From Planctomycetaceae bacterium (GTDB taxonomy: Bacteria; Planctomycetota; Planctomycetia; Pirellulales; Thermoguttaceae), in contig JAAYAY010000042.1 of the NCBI GenBank assembly GCA_012719125.1, positions 1-62,745 of the forward strand: DNA of 62,745 nucleotides, read 5' to 3'. This document shows positions 24,943 through 32,559 of this stretch, piece after piece. Both the position numbers and the translations under genes were made by a program. The number at the start of each line of letters is the position of its first letter. Within the stretch, counting starts at the first letter, position 1. Below the pieces are notes generated by a model that was not told where the DNA came from, did no database searches, and saw only the letters and a list, made by a program, of their open reading frames with translations.

Positions 24943-25536
24943 TTACGATTCATACTCGGCGACTTTGTCGCGCAGACGTTGGATCACCCGGCTCCTCGCG
25001 ATATAAACCGCACCGACCGACTTGCCCAGTTCGTCCGCCACCTCAGGGATAGGCCTGCCTTCCACGGCCGAAAGCCAGAAGGCGAGCCACGTGCTCTCCT
25101 CGAACTCATCCCGCACCCCTCTAGCCGCCCAGCGAAAGACTTCGCGTTGATACTCCCGCTCCAACTCCAGCTCGGCCACGTTCGCCCTGCCGTCGGCGTT
25201 TTCCTGCATACGCAGTTGAGCTGTTGTTCCGCCCTCGCCGACCACCGGATTGGCCGCCCGCAATTGATCGATCACCGCATTCCTGGCGATGGTGTGCAGC
25301 CAAGTGCGAAACCGGGCTCGCTTGGGACCGGCCTGCCACTGCTCGATCGCTCTCGACACCGAGAGCAACACCCGTTGGGTCAGATCCTGCGCGTCGGCGT
25401 CCTGCAACCCCTTCCGCCTGCCGATCCGATACACCAGCGGCCGGTAGATCGCCGTGAACTGGTGCCACGCTTCGCAATCCGCCGTGTCGGCCAGGCGTAC
25501 CAGCAAGCTGTCGCGGGTCTCAGGAATCGGGTCCAA
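24943..25536 (-). CDS. ECF-type sigma factor linked to a Ser/Thr kinase
   Basis: 197 residues starting with TTG at 25536 (GGAGGA seven bases upstream). Region 2 is seen as YRIGRRKGLQDADAQDLTQRV and FRTWLHTIARNAVIDQLR, region 4 as LAFWLSAVEGRPIPEVADEL and KSVGAVYIARSRVIQRLRDKV. It is the first gene of a likely sigma-kinase-secreted protein operon. The 175-base gap to the kinase holds tandem GGAATGATGGAAT units and their partial inversion, otherwise nothing. Confidence 0.92.
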   Translation of the reverse strand: MDPIPETRDSLLVRLADTADCEAWHQFTAIYRPLVYRIGRRKGLQDADAQDLTQRVLLSVSRAIEQWQAGPKRARFRTWLHTIARNAVIDQLRAANPVVGEGGTTAQLRMQENADGRANVAELELEREYQREVFRWAARGVRDEFEESTWLAFWLSAVEGRPIPEVADELGKSVGAVYIARSRVIQRLRDKVAEYES

Positions 25537-25862
25537 CGGTGTTCCTCCTATCCCTTTGAACGGAGCAATCGAGCGGACCTTTCAGCACATGGGAAGTATT
25601 ATCTCAGACTCGCCGGTCGGCTCGCCCAGTTGCCTGAATTCCCCTGGATGATGCCAGGACGGAGTGATTGGGTGGGCATAGTATTTCGTGTCTGCATAAT
25701 AGCTTAGCAGATTCAGCGAGCAACGAGATGCCAGCAGCGAACGGCAGAACAGTCCTCGTTTGTAGTCACCAAACGTGGCTCACACTGCGGCGAGCCCAAT
25801 GGCGGCCATCTCCTGGAATCGCGCAGGTTGCGCTCGGGCGGGGGATGGTCGGGAACAGCGAC
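25537..25862. other. Intergenic region without recognisable features
   Basis: 326 bases upstream of the TTG-started ECF gene and downstream of the ABC ATPase remnant. It should contain the promoter of the ECF-kinase operon, but no clear -35/-10 pair or repeat was found. Confidence 0.4.
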
Positions 25863-26096
25863 CTATGGGGTCGGGGCAGCGATTCGGCCGTCGGCAAGTT
25901 CGACGGAGCGATTTCCCAGGTCGAGCAACTGGTCGCTGTGGGTGACGAGGACGATGGTGCGTCCTTGCCGGTTCTCTTCGATGAGGAAGTCTGCGAATGC
26001 CTGCGTGTTGCCCCGGTCGAGGTTTCCGGTCGGCTCATCGGCCAGGATGAGTTGAGGTTCGGCGGCAATCGCCCTGGCGGCCGCAATTCGCTGTTG
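25863..26096 (-). pseudogene. C-terminal remnant of an ABC transporter ATPase (LolD/MacB type)
   Basis: Reading the minus strand from 26096 gives 77 residues starting at the end of the ABC signature (GIEQQRIAAARAIA), followed by Walker B LILADEPTGNLD and the H-loop LVTHS, then a normal C terminus and TAG at 25865-25863. Walker A and the first half of the domain are missing. It abuts the transposase remnant at 26100, so the gene was cut there. Not functional as an ATPase. Confidence 0.8.
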
Positions 26097-26099
26097 TTC

Positions 26100-26357
26100 A
26101 ATTCCAGGCGTTCCAGTCGGTCAACCAAGTCGGCGCCGCCCAAGGGCCGGCCCGTGCGGCTGTGGTCGCGCAGATCGCGCAACTCTTCTTCGCGGATAGG
26201 CCCAGATTTCTACCCCGTGCTCCCCGCACCACTCGGCCATCAGATCCAGGTAGGCCACATAATCATCGCCGCAGAAAAACGTCTGCTGTCGGCGGTTTCC
26301 ACGTTGCGTGACGTGGTGCGGCAGGCCTGGGACCACCAGTCTTGCTAATCTAGCCAT
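26100..26357 (-). pseudogene. Internally deleted REP-associated tyrosine transposase (RAYT)
   Basis: The first 54 codons from ATG 26357 encode a typical RAYT N terminus (MARLARLVVPGLPHHVTQRG, with the HVTQRGN segment). At about 26195 the frame shifts, and the sequence continues as a RAYT C terminus (REEELRDLRDHSRTGRPLGG, then VDRLERLE). The catalytic HUH and Tyr part is absent. The remnant runs directly into the ABC ATPase fragment. Upstream at 26388-26420 the AT-rich patch contains ATTGTGTCCCCGAATTA, resembling the REP sequences of this family. Confidence 0.75.
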
Positions 26358-26451
26358 GCGGCGAGCTCATGGCATCTTGCCCATTGTGTCAATATGCGTA
26401 TTGTGTCCCCGAATTACGCAGCTTCATTTGACTAGTAAGCATGCGGAATTG

Positions 26452-29097
26452 CTATAGGGGAGCGTCTCGTGGGGAAAGCAAATCTGGGCTGCCGATGAAG
26501 ATCCTGGCTTCCTGTTGAGTGGCGTCGGCCAGGAGCAACACCCTGCGATCCGGCCCCACCATGTCCTTCGAGTCGATGAGGCGGACTAACGGCTGCCAGC
26601 GGGCGGCGGAGGGCACCGCCTCGCAAAGCCGGTTCGGCGCGTCGAGAAAGAACTGTTCGTTCATGTGGTTGCGTCGCTGTCCGGGAAAAATCGCCATGTA
26701 GAGGACGTTCATCTCCACCAGTTCGTTGAGAAAGTGTGTTCCCAGCGAAACGTCCGGGATGAGGTTTTCCCGCATGGTCACGATCTCACACAGAATCGAC
26801 GCGCGACTGATCTCGGCAAAGTGCACCGGGATTCCGAGGTCGGGGCTGGCGGTGCCCCAGCGGCCCGGCCCCAACAGCATGATCGTCCCGCTCTCGTCTC
26901 CCAGCGTCTGGTTGACGCGTCCCAGCAGGCGGGCGACTTCGTACCGTTCCGACAAGGCGAGCTGTCCGTAGAGCGCCGGAGCAACGTAGAGGATGCGATC
27001 CACTGCCGTCAGCCGGCTGGGGCCGATGATCGCCCCCCGAGCCTCAACGATCCGGTCCGCCTCGTCGATTTCGAGCTCGGGGAGGACCGTCCCGTGGCCC
27101 CCTTGAACCGGGAGAGGTCGACACTGCAACAGATGAACCCGATATCCGTCTCTGCCCAGAAAATTCGCCGTGAACTCGATGTCCACCGGAACCCCGTAGG
27201 CCTGCTCCAGCGCGTTCAGGAGCTGTCGCATGTCCTCCACAAAAGGCGTGTTCGACAGAAGCCCGTCGAACGTCAGCACATAGTGGGCATCTTCCTGCCC
27301 CGGCATCGCCGCGCGGTTCCGCGACGTGAACATGCTGAGCGGGAGTCCGGGGGCCTCCGGCATCAGGTCCAGAAAGTGGCCCGACTTGAAGCGGTTTGCG
27401 GCCAGGTCCAGATAGTCGACTCGGCGCTGGGAGTACTCGCACACCTCGTCGAAGGTGCTCTCCGGGCGGCGCGAGGGAGCATTCAGCGCGACCAGCCGCG
27501 TGTAGTCGTCGTCGGACCGCTCCACGGCGCGGGTGCCCAGCCCAAAGACGAGCCGCAGCACGCCCGCCCGGGGGTCGATATCGGCGTGCCACACGTAGGG
27601 GTTGAAGGAAAAGCCGACCCCGGCGATCTGCGGCAGGAACTTGTCGCCGTACCGTCCGCCCGAAACACGCATCACGAGCAGCGCCATCTGCTCGTCGCGG
27701 TCGAGAAGCCCTCGCGACATGCGATACCGCAACGCCTTCTCGCTCATGGTGCTGGCATAAACTTGGCGCACGGTGTCGAGCAGGGCCTCGAAGCGTTCCT
27801 CCCGCGTTCCCTGATTGACGCAGAAGACGCTGTCGTACTTGTCGGCGAAGGTGTTGCCGTAGGCGTCCTCCAGCAGAGAGCTCGATCGCACGATGAAGGG
27901 CGACTCGCCGAAGTAGTCGAGCATTGCCAGAAACTGGCGCATCGTGTAATCGGGAAACCCCCCCTGAAGAATCTGCTCGCGAGCTTCCTTCAGATCCGCC
28001 AGGTCCATGTCCGGCGATCGGCGCCGTTGCCGAGTCCACCAGAGACCGTTGCGGATCAGAAACGTGTAAAACACGTCGGAACCGATGTAGAACGAATCGT
28101 GAGATTCCAGCAGCTTGTGAAGCCGTGGGTTATCGCGCTTGAGGATCGCGCGGGCCAGCAGCATGCCCAGCGCCTTTCCCCCAATCAGGCCGATACCGAT
28201 CATGCGGTCGCGGATCTCCAGGATATCGGCCAGGCTGAGGTACTGGTGGACGAGCCGCAACATGGCCTCGTCGCGCGACAAGACCATGCGGCTGAGACGT
28301 TCGAAAACGGCCTTCTCCTCCGCCGGAGAACAGCGTCCGGCCCGCGCCTCGTCGTAGGTCCGCTGTGCTTCGTCAAAAATCTGCCGCCAGAAGCCCACCC
28401 GGGTGTCGGCGTGCAGGCCGGGCCACCGGCTCGACGCGAGCGCCTCCGAAAGGGGCGCGCTGCCGGTGATCGCCCGGAACGCGTCCCCCTTCCACACGTG
28501 AACCGTGTTCATGAGAGACCGCGACCGATTCTGAACCTTGACCGGCCGGACGTGAATCTTCCCGTCGTGCCGAAACACGTCGAGCAGGAACTGCGTCGTG
28601 TCCGTGATCGGATTCAAGGCGAACGATGCATGATGGTTCCGCAGGATCGCGAAATACGTCACGGTTTCCAGGTCACACAGCCGGGGACAGGTGAGCAGAA
28701 AGAAATTGCCCAGCATCTGATCGGCCAGCCAGAGCGAGGCGAGTTCCGAGAGGCAGTCGAACACGTAAATCGCGTGTCTGCCGACGCTGTCGATGACCTG
28801 GTGAACCTGCGTGACGAAGCTCTCAAAACCCAGCCCCGGATCGAGCACATGCACTTCGGCTCCGAGATCGTCGGGAAGCAGTTTCTCGTGAGAGGCGAAC
28901 CGGAAGTAGATCACCCGGCGGTCCGCCTGGCGAGCGGCCTTCGCATACGGCACGACCAGCCGCTGGTAGTCCTCCACGCACTCGACCTGCCAGACGATGT
29001 TGTCGCCGGGCATAACGCCTTGCAGCACCTCGTCCAAACCCGCCAACCCGGTCGTGATGTCTGTGTGCTCCATTGCCGTTTTCCATGCATCCTTCAT
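26452..29097 (-). CDS. PEP/pyruvate-binding (PPDK N-terminal) protein with degenerate KaiC/RecA-like N terminus
   Basis: About 881 residues; ATG 29097 is preferred (AGGGG upstream), ATG 29073 is possible. Residues ~10-250 resemble a KaiC/RecA fold (TTGLAGLDEVLQGVMPGD, Walker-B-like HAIYVFDCLSE) but the GxxGxGKT Walker A is replaced by WQVECVEDYQR. From ~300 the nucleotide/PEP-binding domain of pyruvate phosphate dikinase and PEP synthase is clear: GKALGMLLARAIL, then SPFIVRSSSLLEDAYGNTFA. The phosphohistidine swivel and TIM-barrel domains are absent; instead there is a C-terminal part with LLGPGRWGTASPDLG and THFLNELVEMN. It is therefore not a standard dikinase; a regulatory or phosphotransfer role is inference. 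The dehydrogenase gene ends 10 bases upstream. Confidence 0.85.
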   Translation of the reverse strand: MKDAWKTAMEHTDITTGLAGLDEVLQGVMPGDNIVWQVECVEDYQRLVVPYAKAARQADRRVIYFRFASHEKLLPDDLGAEVHVLDPGLGFESFVTQVHQVIDSVGRHAIYVFDCLSELASLWLADQMLGNFFLLTCPRLCDLETVTYFAILRNHHASFALNPITDTTQFLLDVFRHDGKIHVRPVKVQNRSRSLMNTVHVWKGDAFRAITGSAPLSEALASSRWPGLHADTRVGFWRQIFDEAQRTYDEARAGRCSPAEEKAVFERLSRMVLSRDEAMLRLVHQYLSLADILEIRDRMIGIGLIGGKALGMLLARAILKRDNPRLHKLLESHDSFYIGSDVFYTFLIRNGLWWTRQRRRSPDMDLADLKEAREQILQGGFPDYTMRQFLAMLDYFGESPFIVRSSSLLEDAYGNTFADKYDSVFCVNQGTREERFEALLDTVRQVYASTMSEKALRYRMSRGLLDRDEQMALLVMRVSGGRYGDKFLPQIAGVGFSFNPYVWHADIDPRAGVLRLVFGLGTRAVERSDDDYTRLVALNAPSRRPESTFDEVCEYSQRRVDYLDLAANRFKSGHFLDLMPEAPGLPLSMFTSRNRAAMPGQEDAHYVLTFDGLLSNTPFVEDMRQLLNALEQAYGVPVDIEFTANFLGRDGYRVHLLQCRPLPVQGGHGTVLPELEIDEADRIVEARGAIIGPSRLTAVDRILYVAPALYGQLALSERYEVARLLGRVNQTLGDESGTIMLLGPGRWGTASPDLGIPVHFAEISRASILCEIVTMRENLIPDVSLGTHFLNELVEMNVLYMAIFPGQRRNHMNEQFFLDAPNRLCEAVPSAARWQPLVRLIDSKDMVGPDRRVLLLADATQQEARIFIGSPDLLSPRDAPL

Positions 29098-29107
29098 GCG
29101 TATGCCC

Positions 29108-30067
29108 CTAATTGACCCGATTCTGCGTCCGCCCCGCCAGGAACGCCGCAACGTTGTCGACCACCGCATCGAGCAGCCGCCGGCGGGAACTGGCGGTCGC
29201 CCAGGCGATATGGGGAGTCACGAAACAGTTTTCCAGTTGCGTCAACGGATGGTCGGCAGGCGGCGGCTCCTGGCACAGCACGTCGAGTCCCGCCCCGGCA
29301 ATCCGCTGTTCGCCGAGCGCCCGGGCCAGCGCCTCCTCGTCGACCAGCGGCCCGCGCCCCGTGTTGATCAGGAAGGCAGTGCGTTTCATCTTCTCGAGAC
29401 GCTCGCGGTTCACCAGCCGGTCGGTCTGGGGCGTCAGGGGACAGTGCAGCGTAATCGCGTCACTCTCGCGGAACAGCGTGTCCAAGTCGACCAGCCGCAC
29501 GTAGTCGGGCACCGGGACCACCGGCTCGGTCACGGCCAGCACCTTCATCTCGAAGGCGTCGGCCAACTTCGCTACCGCCTGCCCAATCCGCCCGAAACCC
29601 ACGATACCCATGGTCAGGCCGGCCAGCTCGATCAGAGGGCTATCCCAGTAGCACCAATCCGCTGCCGCGGCCCATTTCCCCTGGTGGATGGCCGCCGAGT
29701 GGTCGCCCACACGCTGGGTCAGGTTGAGCAAATGGGCGAAAACCATCTGGGCCACGGAACTGGTGCCGTAGGTAGGCACGTTGGTGACGATGATTCCCTT
29801 CTCCGCGGCAGCCTCAATATCGACCACATTGTAACCCGTGGCCATCACGCCCACGTAGCGCAGATTCGGTGCCCTGGCGATTGCCTCTCGTGTGACCAGG
29901 CCCTTGTTGGTGAGCACGATCTCGGCATCCTGAATACGATCCGCTACATCTGCCGGAGGCGTGCGGTCATAGATCGTGCAGTCGCCTAAGTCTTGGAGAC
30001 GCTGCCAGCTCAAGTCGCCCGGATTGAGGGCGTAGTCGTCGAGAATCACGATTTGCGGTCGGGACAT
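29108..30067 (-). CDS. D-isomer-specific 2-hydroxyacid dehydrogenase (glycerate/hydroxypyruvate type)
   Basis: A 319-residue NAD(P)H-dependent dehydrogenase interconverting 2-oxoacids and D-2-hydroxyacids such as hydroxypyruvate and glycerate. Rossmann motif GIVGFGRIGQAVAKLAD and the catalytic Arg (INTGRGPLVDEEAL), Glu (LDVLCQEPPP) and His (VTPHIAWAT) are all present. The start at 30067 (MSRPQIVILDDYAL) is chosen by family alignment; no strong ribosome site is visible, and the frame stays open upstream only because it opposes other genes. It sits 10 bases before the PEP-binding protein gene, suggesting the two act together around glycerate and PEP metabolism (inference). Confidence 0.92.
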   Translation of the reverse strand: MSRPQIVILDDYALNPGDLSWQRLQDLGDCTIYDRTPPADVADRIQDAEIVLTNKGLVTREAIARAPNLRYVGVMATGYNVVDIEAAAEKGIIVTNVPTYGTSSVAQMVFAHLLNLTQRVGDHSAAIHQGKWAAAADWCYWDSPLIELAGLTMGIVGFGRIGQAVAKLADAFEMKVLAVTEPVVPVPDYVRLVDLDTLFRESDAITLHCPLTPQTDRLVNRERLEKMKRTAFLINTGRGPLVDEEALARALGEQRIAGAGLDVLCQEPPPADHPLTQLENCFVTPHIAWATASSRRRLLDAVVDNVAAFLAGRTQNRVN

Positions 30068-30110
30068 ATTGAATTTCAGGAGATTTCGGGGCTGTGGTTG
30101 ATTCCTGTCG

Positions 30111-30521
30111 TCTGCAAGTCTACCGGCTGGGGCTACAATCGTCGAGGCTGCGGGCACGCAGAGCAAGCAGAAGAACGACGCCTGGTGCATGATGAGCGAC
30201 GACCAGGGCCGCACCTGGCATCGATCGGCCGACACCATCGTCTTGCCCAAACGAGGCGCCATGGAGGCTTCGATCGCCGAACTGGCCGACGGTGAACTGG
30301 TCATGTCGCTACGGACGCAACTCGGCGATCTGGAAACCGACCCGACGGCCGAATTCACCAACCTCGACTGCCTGTTCCTGCAGTCGGGCGGCGCCGTTGT
30401 CACGTGCTGTGCCACACGCCCGGCCTGGGAACGCCGAACACCGGCCATGTCCCTCTGTTGTGCCGTCGTCCCTGGCGAGTTTTTCCTCCGGCCGGTGCCC
30501 AACGCCAATTCCCGTCCGTAG
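30111..30521 (+). pseudogene. Decayed BNR sialidase-like gene fragment
   Basis: An open frame lacking a start and signal peptide encodes the middle of a sialidase-fold protein: KNDAWCMMSDDQGRTWHRS (an Asp box) and LPKRGAMEASIAELADGEL. After SLRTQLG it jumps to a different part of such a protein (EFTNLDCLFLQSGGAVV, ATRPAW), and a frame change follows near 30425. Both ends and a middle part are missing, so this is a remnant. Confidence 0.55.
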
Positions 30522-30547
30522 ATGCCGTCCGTCAGATCGGAGAAACC

Positions 30548-31300
30548 ATGATTCCTTGTCACGCTGCCGTCGCCCTCTGCGCCTGCTTGTCGTCGGCGTT
30601 CGGCCAGACGATGAGCGAAGTGACCGTGTTCGAAGGCGGCCGGGACGGCTACCACACCTATCGGATACCCGCGATCCTTCGCGCCGCCGACGGGGCCTTG
30701 TTGGCCTTCTGCGAAGGGCGAACGCACAACGCTGCCGATACGGGCGACATCGATATCGTGCTGCGGCGCAGCACGGACGAGGGCCGCAGTTGGGGACCGT
30801 TGATTCTCGTCGTCGACAACGGACCGCACACGGCCGGTAATGCTTCCCCGATTCTCGACCGTCGGACCGGCCGGATCGTCTTGCTCTTCAACCAGAACTT
30901 CGTCCAGGACAATCAGACTGCCATCCAGAACGGCACGAGCACCGCCACACGCTCCGCCTGGGTATGCTATAGCGACGACCACGGCCTCTCCTGGTCTCAG
31001 CCCCTCGAAATCACCGACCAGGTGAAGCGGCCGGATTGGCGATGGCTGGCCTTCGGACCCGCCCACGGCATTCAACTCGCGCGCGGCCCCCACGCCGGAC
31101 GCTTGCTGGTCGGAGCCGTGCAGAACGGGCCCAACAGCAACGGGGCCTTCGGCGTGTTCAGCGACGACACCACCCACGACGACCTGGGGAATGACCAGGA
31201 TCTGCTCATCGGCGCCTTCAACGCCGCGACCAATCGGCAGTTCGTCGGTGACATCGACCGCATTCACATCCACGGCACCGCAACCGTCCTTCGCAAATAA
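30548..31300 (+). CDS. Truncated secreted sialidase-like protein fused to a LamG-like end
   Basis: 250 residues from ATG 30548 (GGAG upstream) with a signal peptide (AAVALCACLSSAFGQ). Residues ~22-195 are the first blades of an exo-sialidase: YHTYRIPAILRAADGALLAF (RIP motif), RRSTDEGRSWGP and YSDDHGLSWSQP Asp boxes. After about residue 198 the sequence changes to NDQDLLIGAFNAATNRQFVG, which looks like the last strands of a concanavalin/LamG domain. A complete sialidase needs ~150 more residues, so this looks like an in-frame deletion fusion and is probably inactive. Confidence 0.7.
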   Translation: MIPCHAAVALCACLSSAFGQTMSEVTVFEGGRDGYHTYRIPAILRAADGALLAFCEGRTHNAADTGDIDIVLRRSTDEGRSWGPLILVVDNGPHTAGNASPILDRRTGRIVLLFNQNFVQDNQTAIQNGTSTATRSAWVCYSDDHGLSWSQPLEITDQVKRPDWRWLAFGPAHGIQLARGPHAGRLLVGAVQNGPNSNGAFGVFSDDTTHDDLGNDQDLLIGAFNAATNRQFVGDIDRIHIHGTATVLRK

Positions 31301-31324
31301 CCCCGTCATTCCCAAATCACCCCC

Positions 31325-31406
31325 CGTCATTCCCGCGAAGGCGGGAAACCAGAAACAACTTCACTCGCAATCCATCATCTGCATTCCCGCCTGCGCGGGA
31401 ATGACG
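31325..31406. repeat. Inverted pair of GTCATTCCCGCG REP-like units
   Basis: CGTCATTCCCGCG at 31325-31337 is the exact reverse complement of CGCGGGAATGACG at 31394-31406, and each unit contains its own smaller hairpin (CCCGCG-AAG-GCGGG). Related direct units lie at 42438 and 42507. This REP-like motif is widespread in bacteria. Together with the hairpin at 31559 it fills the gap 31301-31744. Confidence 0.8.
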
Positions 31407-31558
31407 TACGGGTCGGCACCTGAAGTTCATGCATCATCCGGACCGGCCATTCCTCTCACAAGCCCGACCTGTTCAGCAGGTTACTGAGAATTCTCCCGCA
31501 CCATCCGGCCCCCGCCGCGGGGCCTGTACCGAATTCTATGCTCGTGATGCTGCGGGAA

Positions 31559-31609
31559 GGGGACACTCCCATTCTTGTGGCGTCCTGCCACAAGAATCGG
31601 GACAGCCCC
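31559..31609. repeat. REP-like hairpin with GGGGACA ends
   Basis: ATTCTTGTGGC at 31571-31581 pairs perfectly with GCCACAAGAAT at 31587-31597, five bases apart, flanked by GGGGACACTCCC on the left and CGGGACAGCCCC on the right. The GGGGACA flank also occurs inside the element at 4-80 and, inverted, next to the RAYT remnant. Confidence 0.7.
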
Positions 31610-31744
31610 CGCTGATCGGCAGAGTTTCTCCAGATTCTCTGGATTGCCACTGTGCCGCTCCCGCCATATAGTAGAACTGGAGAATCCAGACGTGTGCGGA
31701 TCACCAACCGTTTTCCCACCTCCTTCCGCCAAGGGGCCTCGACC

Positions 31745-32470
31745 ATGAGAACTCGAAGGGCGTTGTCGATCGCTGCCAGCGTTGTTTTGGCGGTTTCTTT
31801 GTGTCAAGCGAACAGTGCGGAACTATCAGGCAAACAGGTCTTGATCGCCAACGAAATGATCGGCTGGCGGGCCGATTACGGCGAGTGGGTGAACGTGGGT
31901 GAGGCAAAGCTCAACCCGGCGGCGCCGAAACAGCTCGTCACCGGCGAAGGGAGCGGCATCCTCGTCAATGGCGACACCGGACGCACGAAGAACTTGTTCA
32001 CCGAACTGGAGCATGGCGACGTCGTGGCCCACGTGGAGTTCATGGTTCCGCAAGGCTCCAACTCGGGCGTCTACTTTCAGGGCCGCTACGAAATCCAGGT
32101 GTTTGACAGTTGGCGCGTCGAGGAACTCAAACACGGCGACTGTGGCGGCATCTACCAGCGCTGGAAGGACGGCGCCGGCTATGAGGGGCATCCACCCAGG
32201 GTCAACGCCGCCCGCCCGCCCGGAGCCTGGCAGTCGTTCGACGTCGTCTTCCGCGCGCCGCGATTCGACGCAACCGGCAAGAAAGTGGCCAACGCCAGAT
32301 TTGTCAAGGTCTTGCACAACGGGGTACTGGTCCACGAGAACGTCGAAGTGACCGGTCCGACTCGGGCTGCCGCGTTTTCCGACGAGAAGCCGCTCGGGCC
32401 CCTGATGCTCCAGGGCGACCACGGCCCGGTCGCGTACCGTAATCTGTCGATCGAACCCCTGGGCGACTGA
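31745..32470 (+). CDS. Secreted DUF1080 (3-keto-disaccharide hydrolase-like) protein
   Basis: 241 residues from ATG 31745 (AAGGGG upstream) with signal peptide SIAASVVLAVSLCQANSAE. The single DUF1080 domain is recognisable by the jelly-roll segments HGDVVAHVEFMVPQGSNSGV, YFQGRYEIQVFDSW, GGIYQRWKD, GAWQSFDVVFRAPRFD and the closing GPLMLQGDHGPVAYRNLSI. The family is concanavalin-like, is very abundant in planctomycetes, and some members hydrolyse 3-keto-glycosides. It could act with Gfo/Idh dehydrogenases such as the one at 1349, which can make 3-keto sugars, though the genes are far apart. Confidence 0.92.
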   Translation: MRTRRALSIAASVVLAVSLCQANSAELSGKQVLIANEMIGWRADYGEWVNVGEAKLNPAAPKQLVTGEGSGILVNGDTGRTKNLFTELEHGDVVAHVEFMVPQGSNSGVYFQGRYEIQVFDSWRVEELKHGDCGGIYQRWKDGAGYEGHPPRVNAARPPGAWQSFDVVFRAPRFDATGKKVANARFVKVLHNGVLVHENVEVTGPTRAAAFSDEKPLGPLMLQGDHGPVAYRNLSIEPLGD

Positions 32471-32471
32471 C

Positions 32472-32505
32472 GGTTTGACCGGCGGCGATTCTGCCGGTCG
32501 AAACG
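32472..32505. terminator. Intergenic hairpin after the DUF1080 gene
   Basis: GTTTGACCGGC and GCCGGTCGAAAC form an 11-base stem with one bulge and a short loop, starting two bases after the DUF1080 stop. There is no T tract, so Rho-independent termination is uncertain. Confidence 0.4.
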
Positions 32506-32559
32506 CCGTCCCTCACCATTTCGATTCGTGTTGACGGGCGGACTTTTCCAAGGCTACCG

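Noticed and set aside
31456-31807. Minus-strand frames across the REP hairpin before the DUF1080 gene
   Set aside because: They translate the palindrome and have no start signals or motifs.
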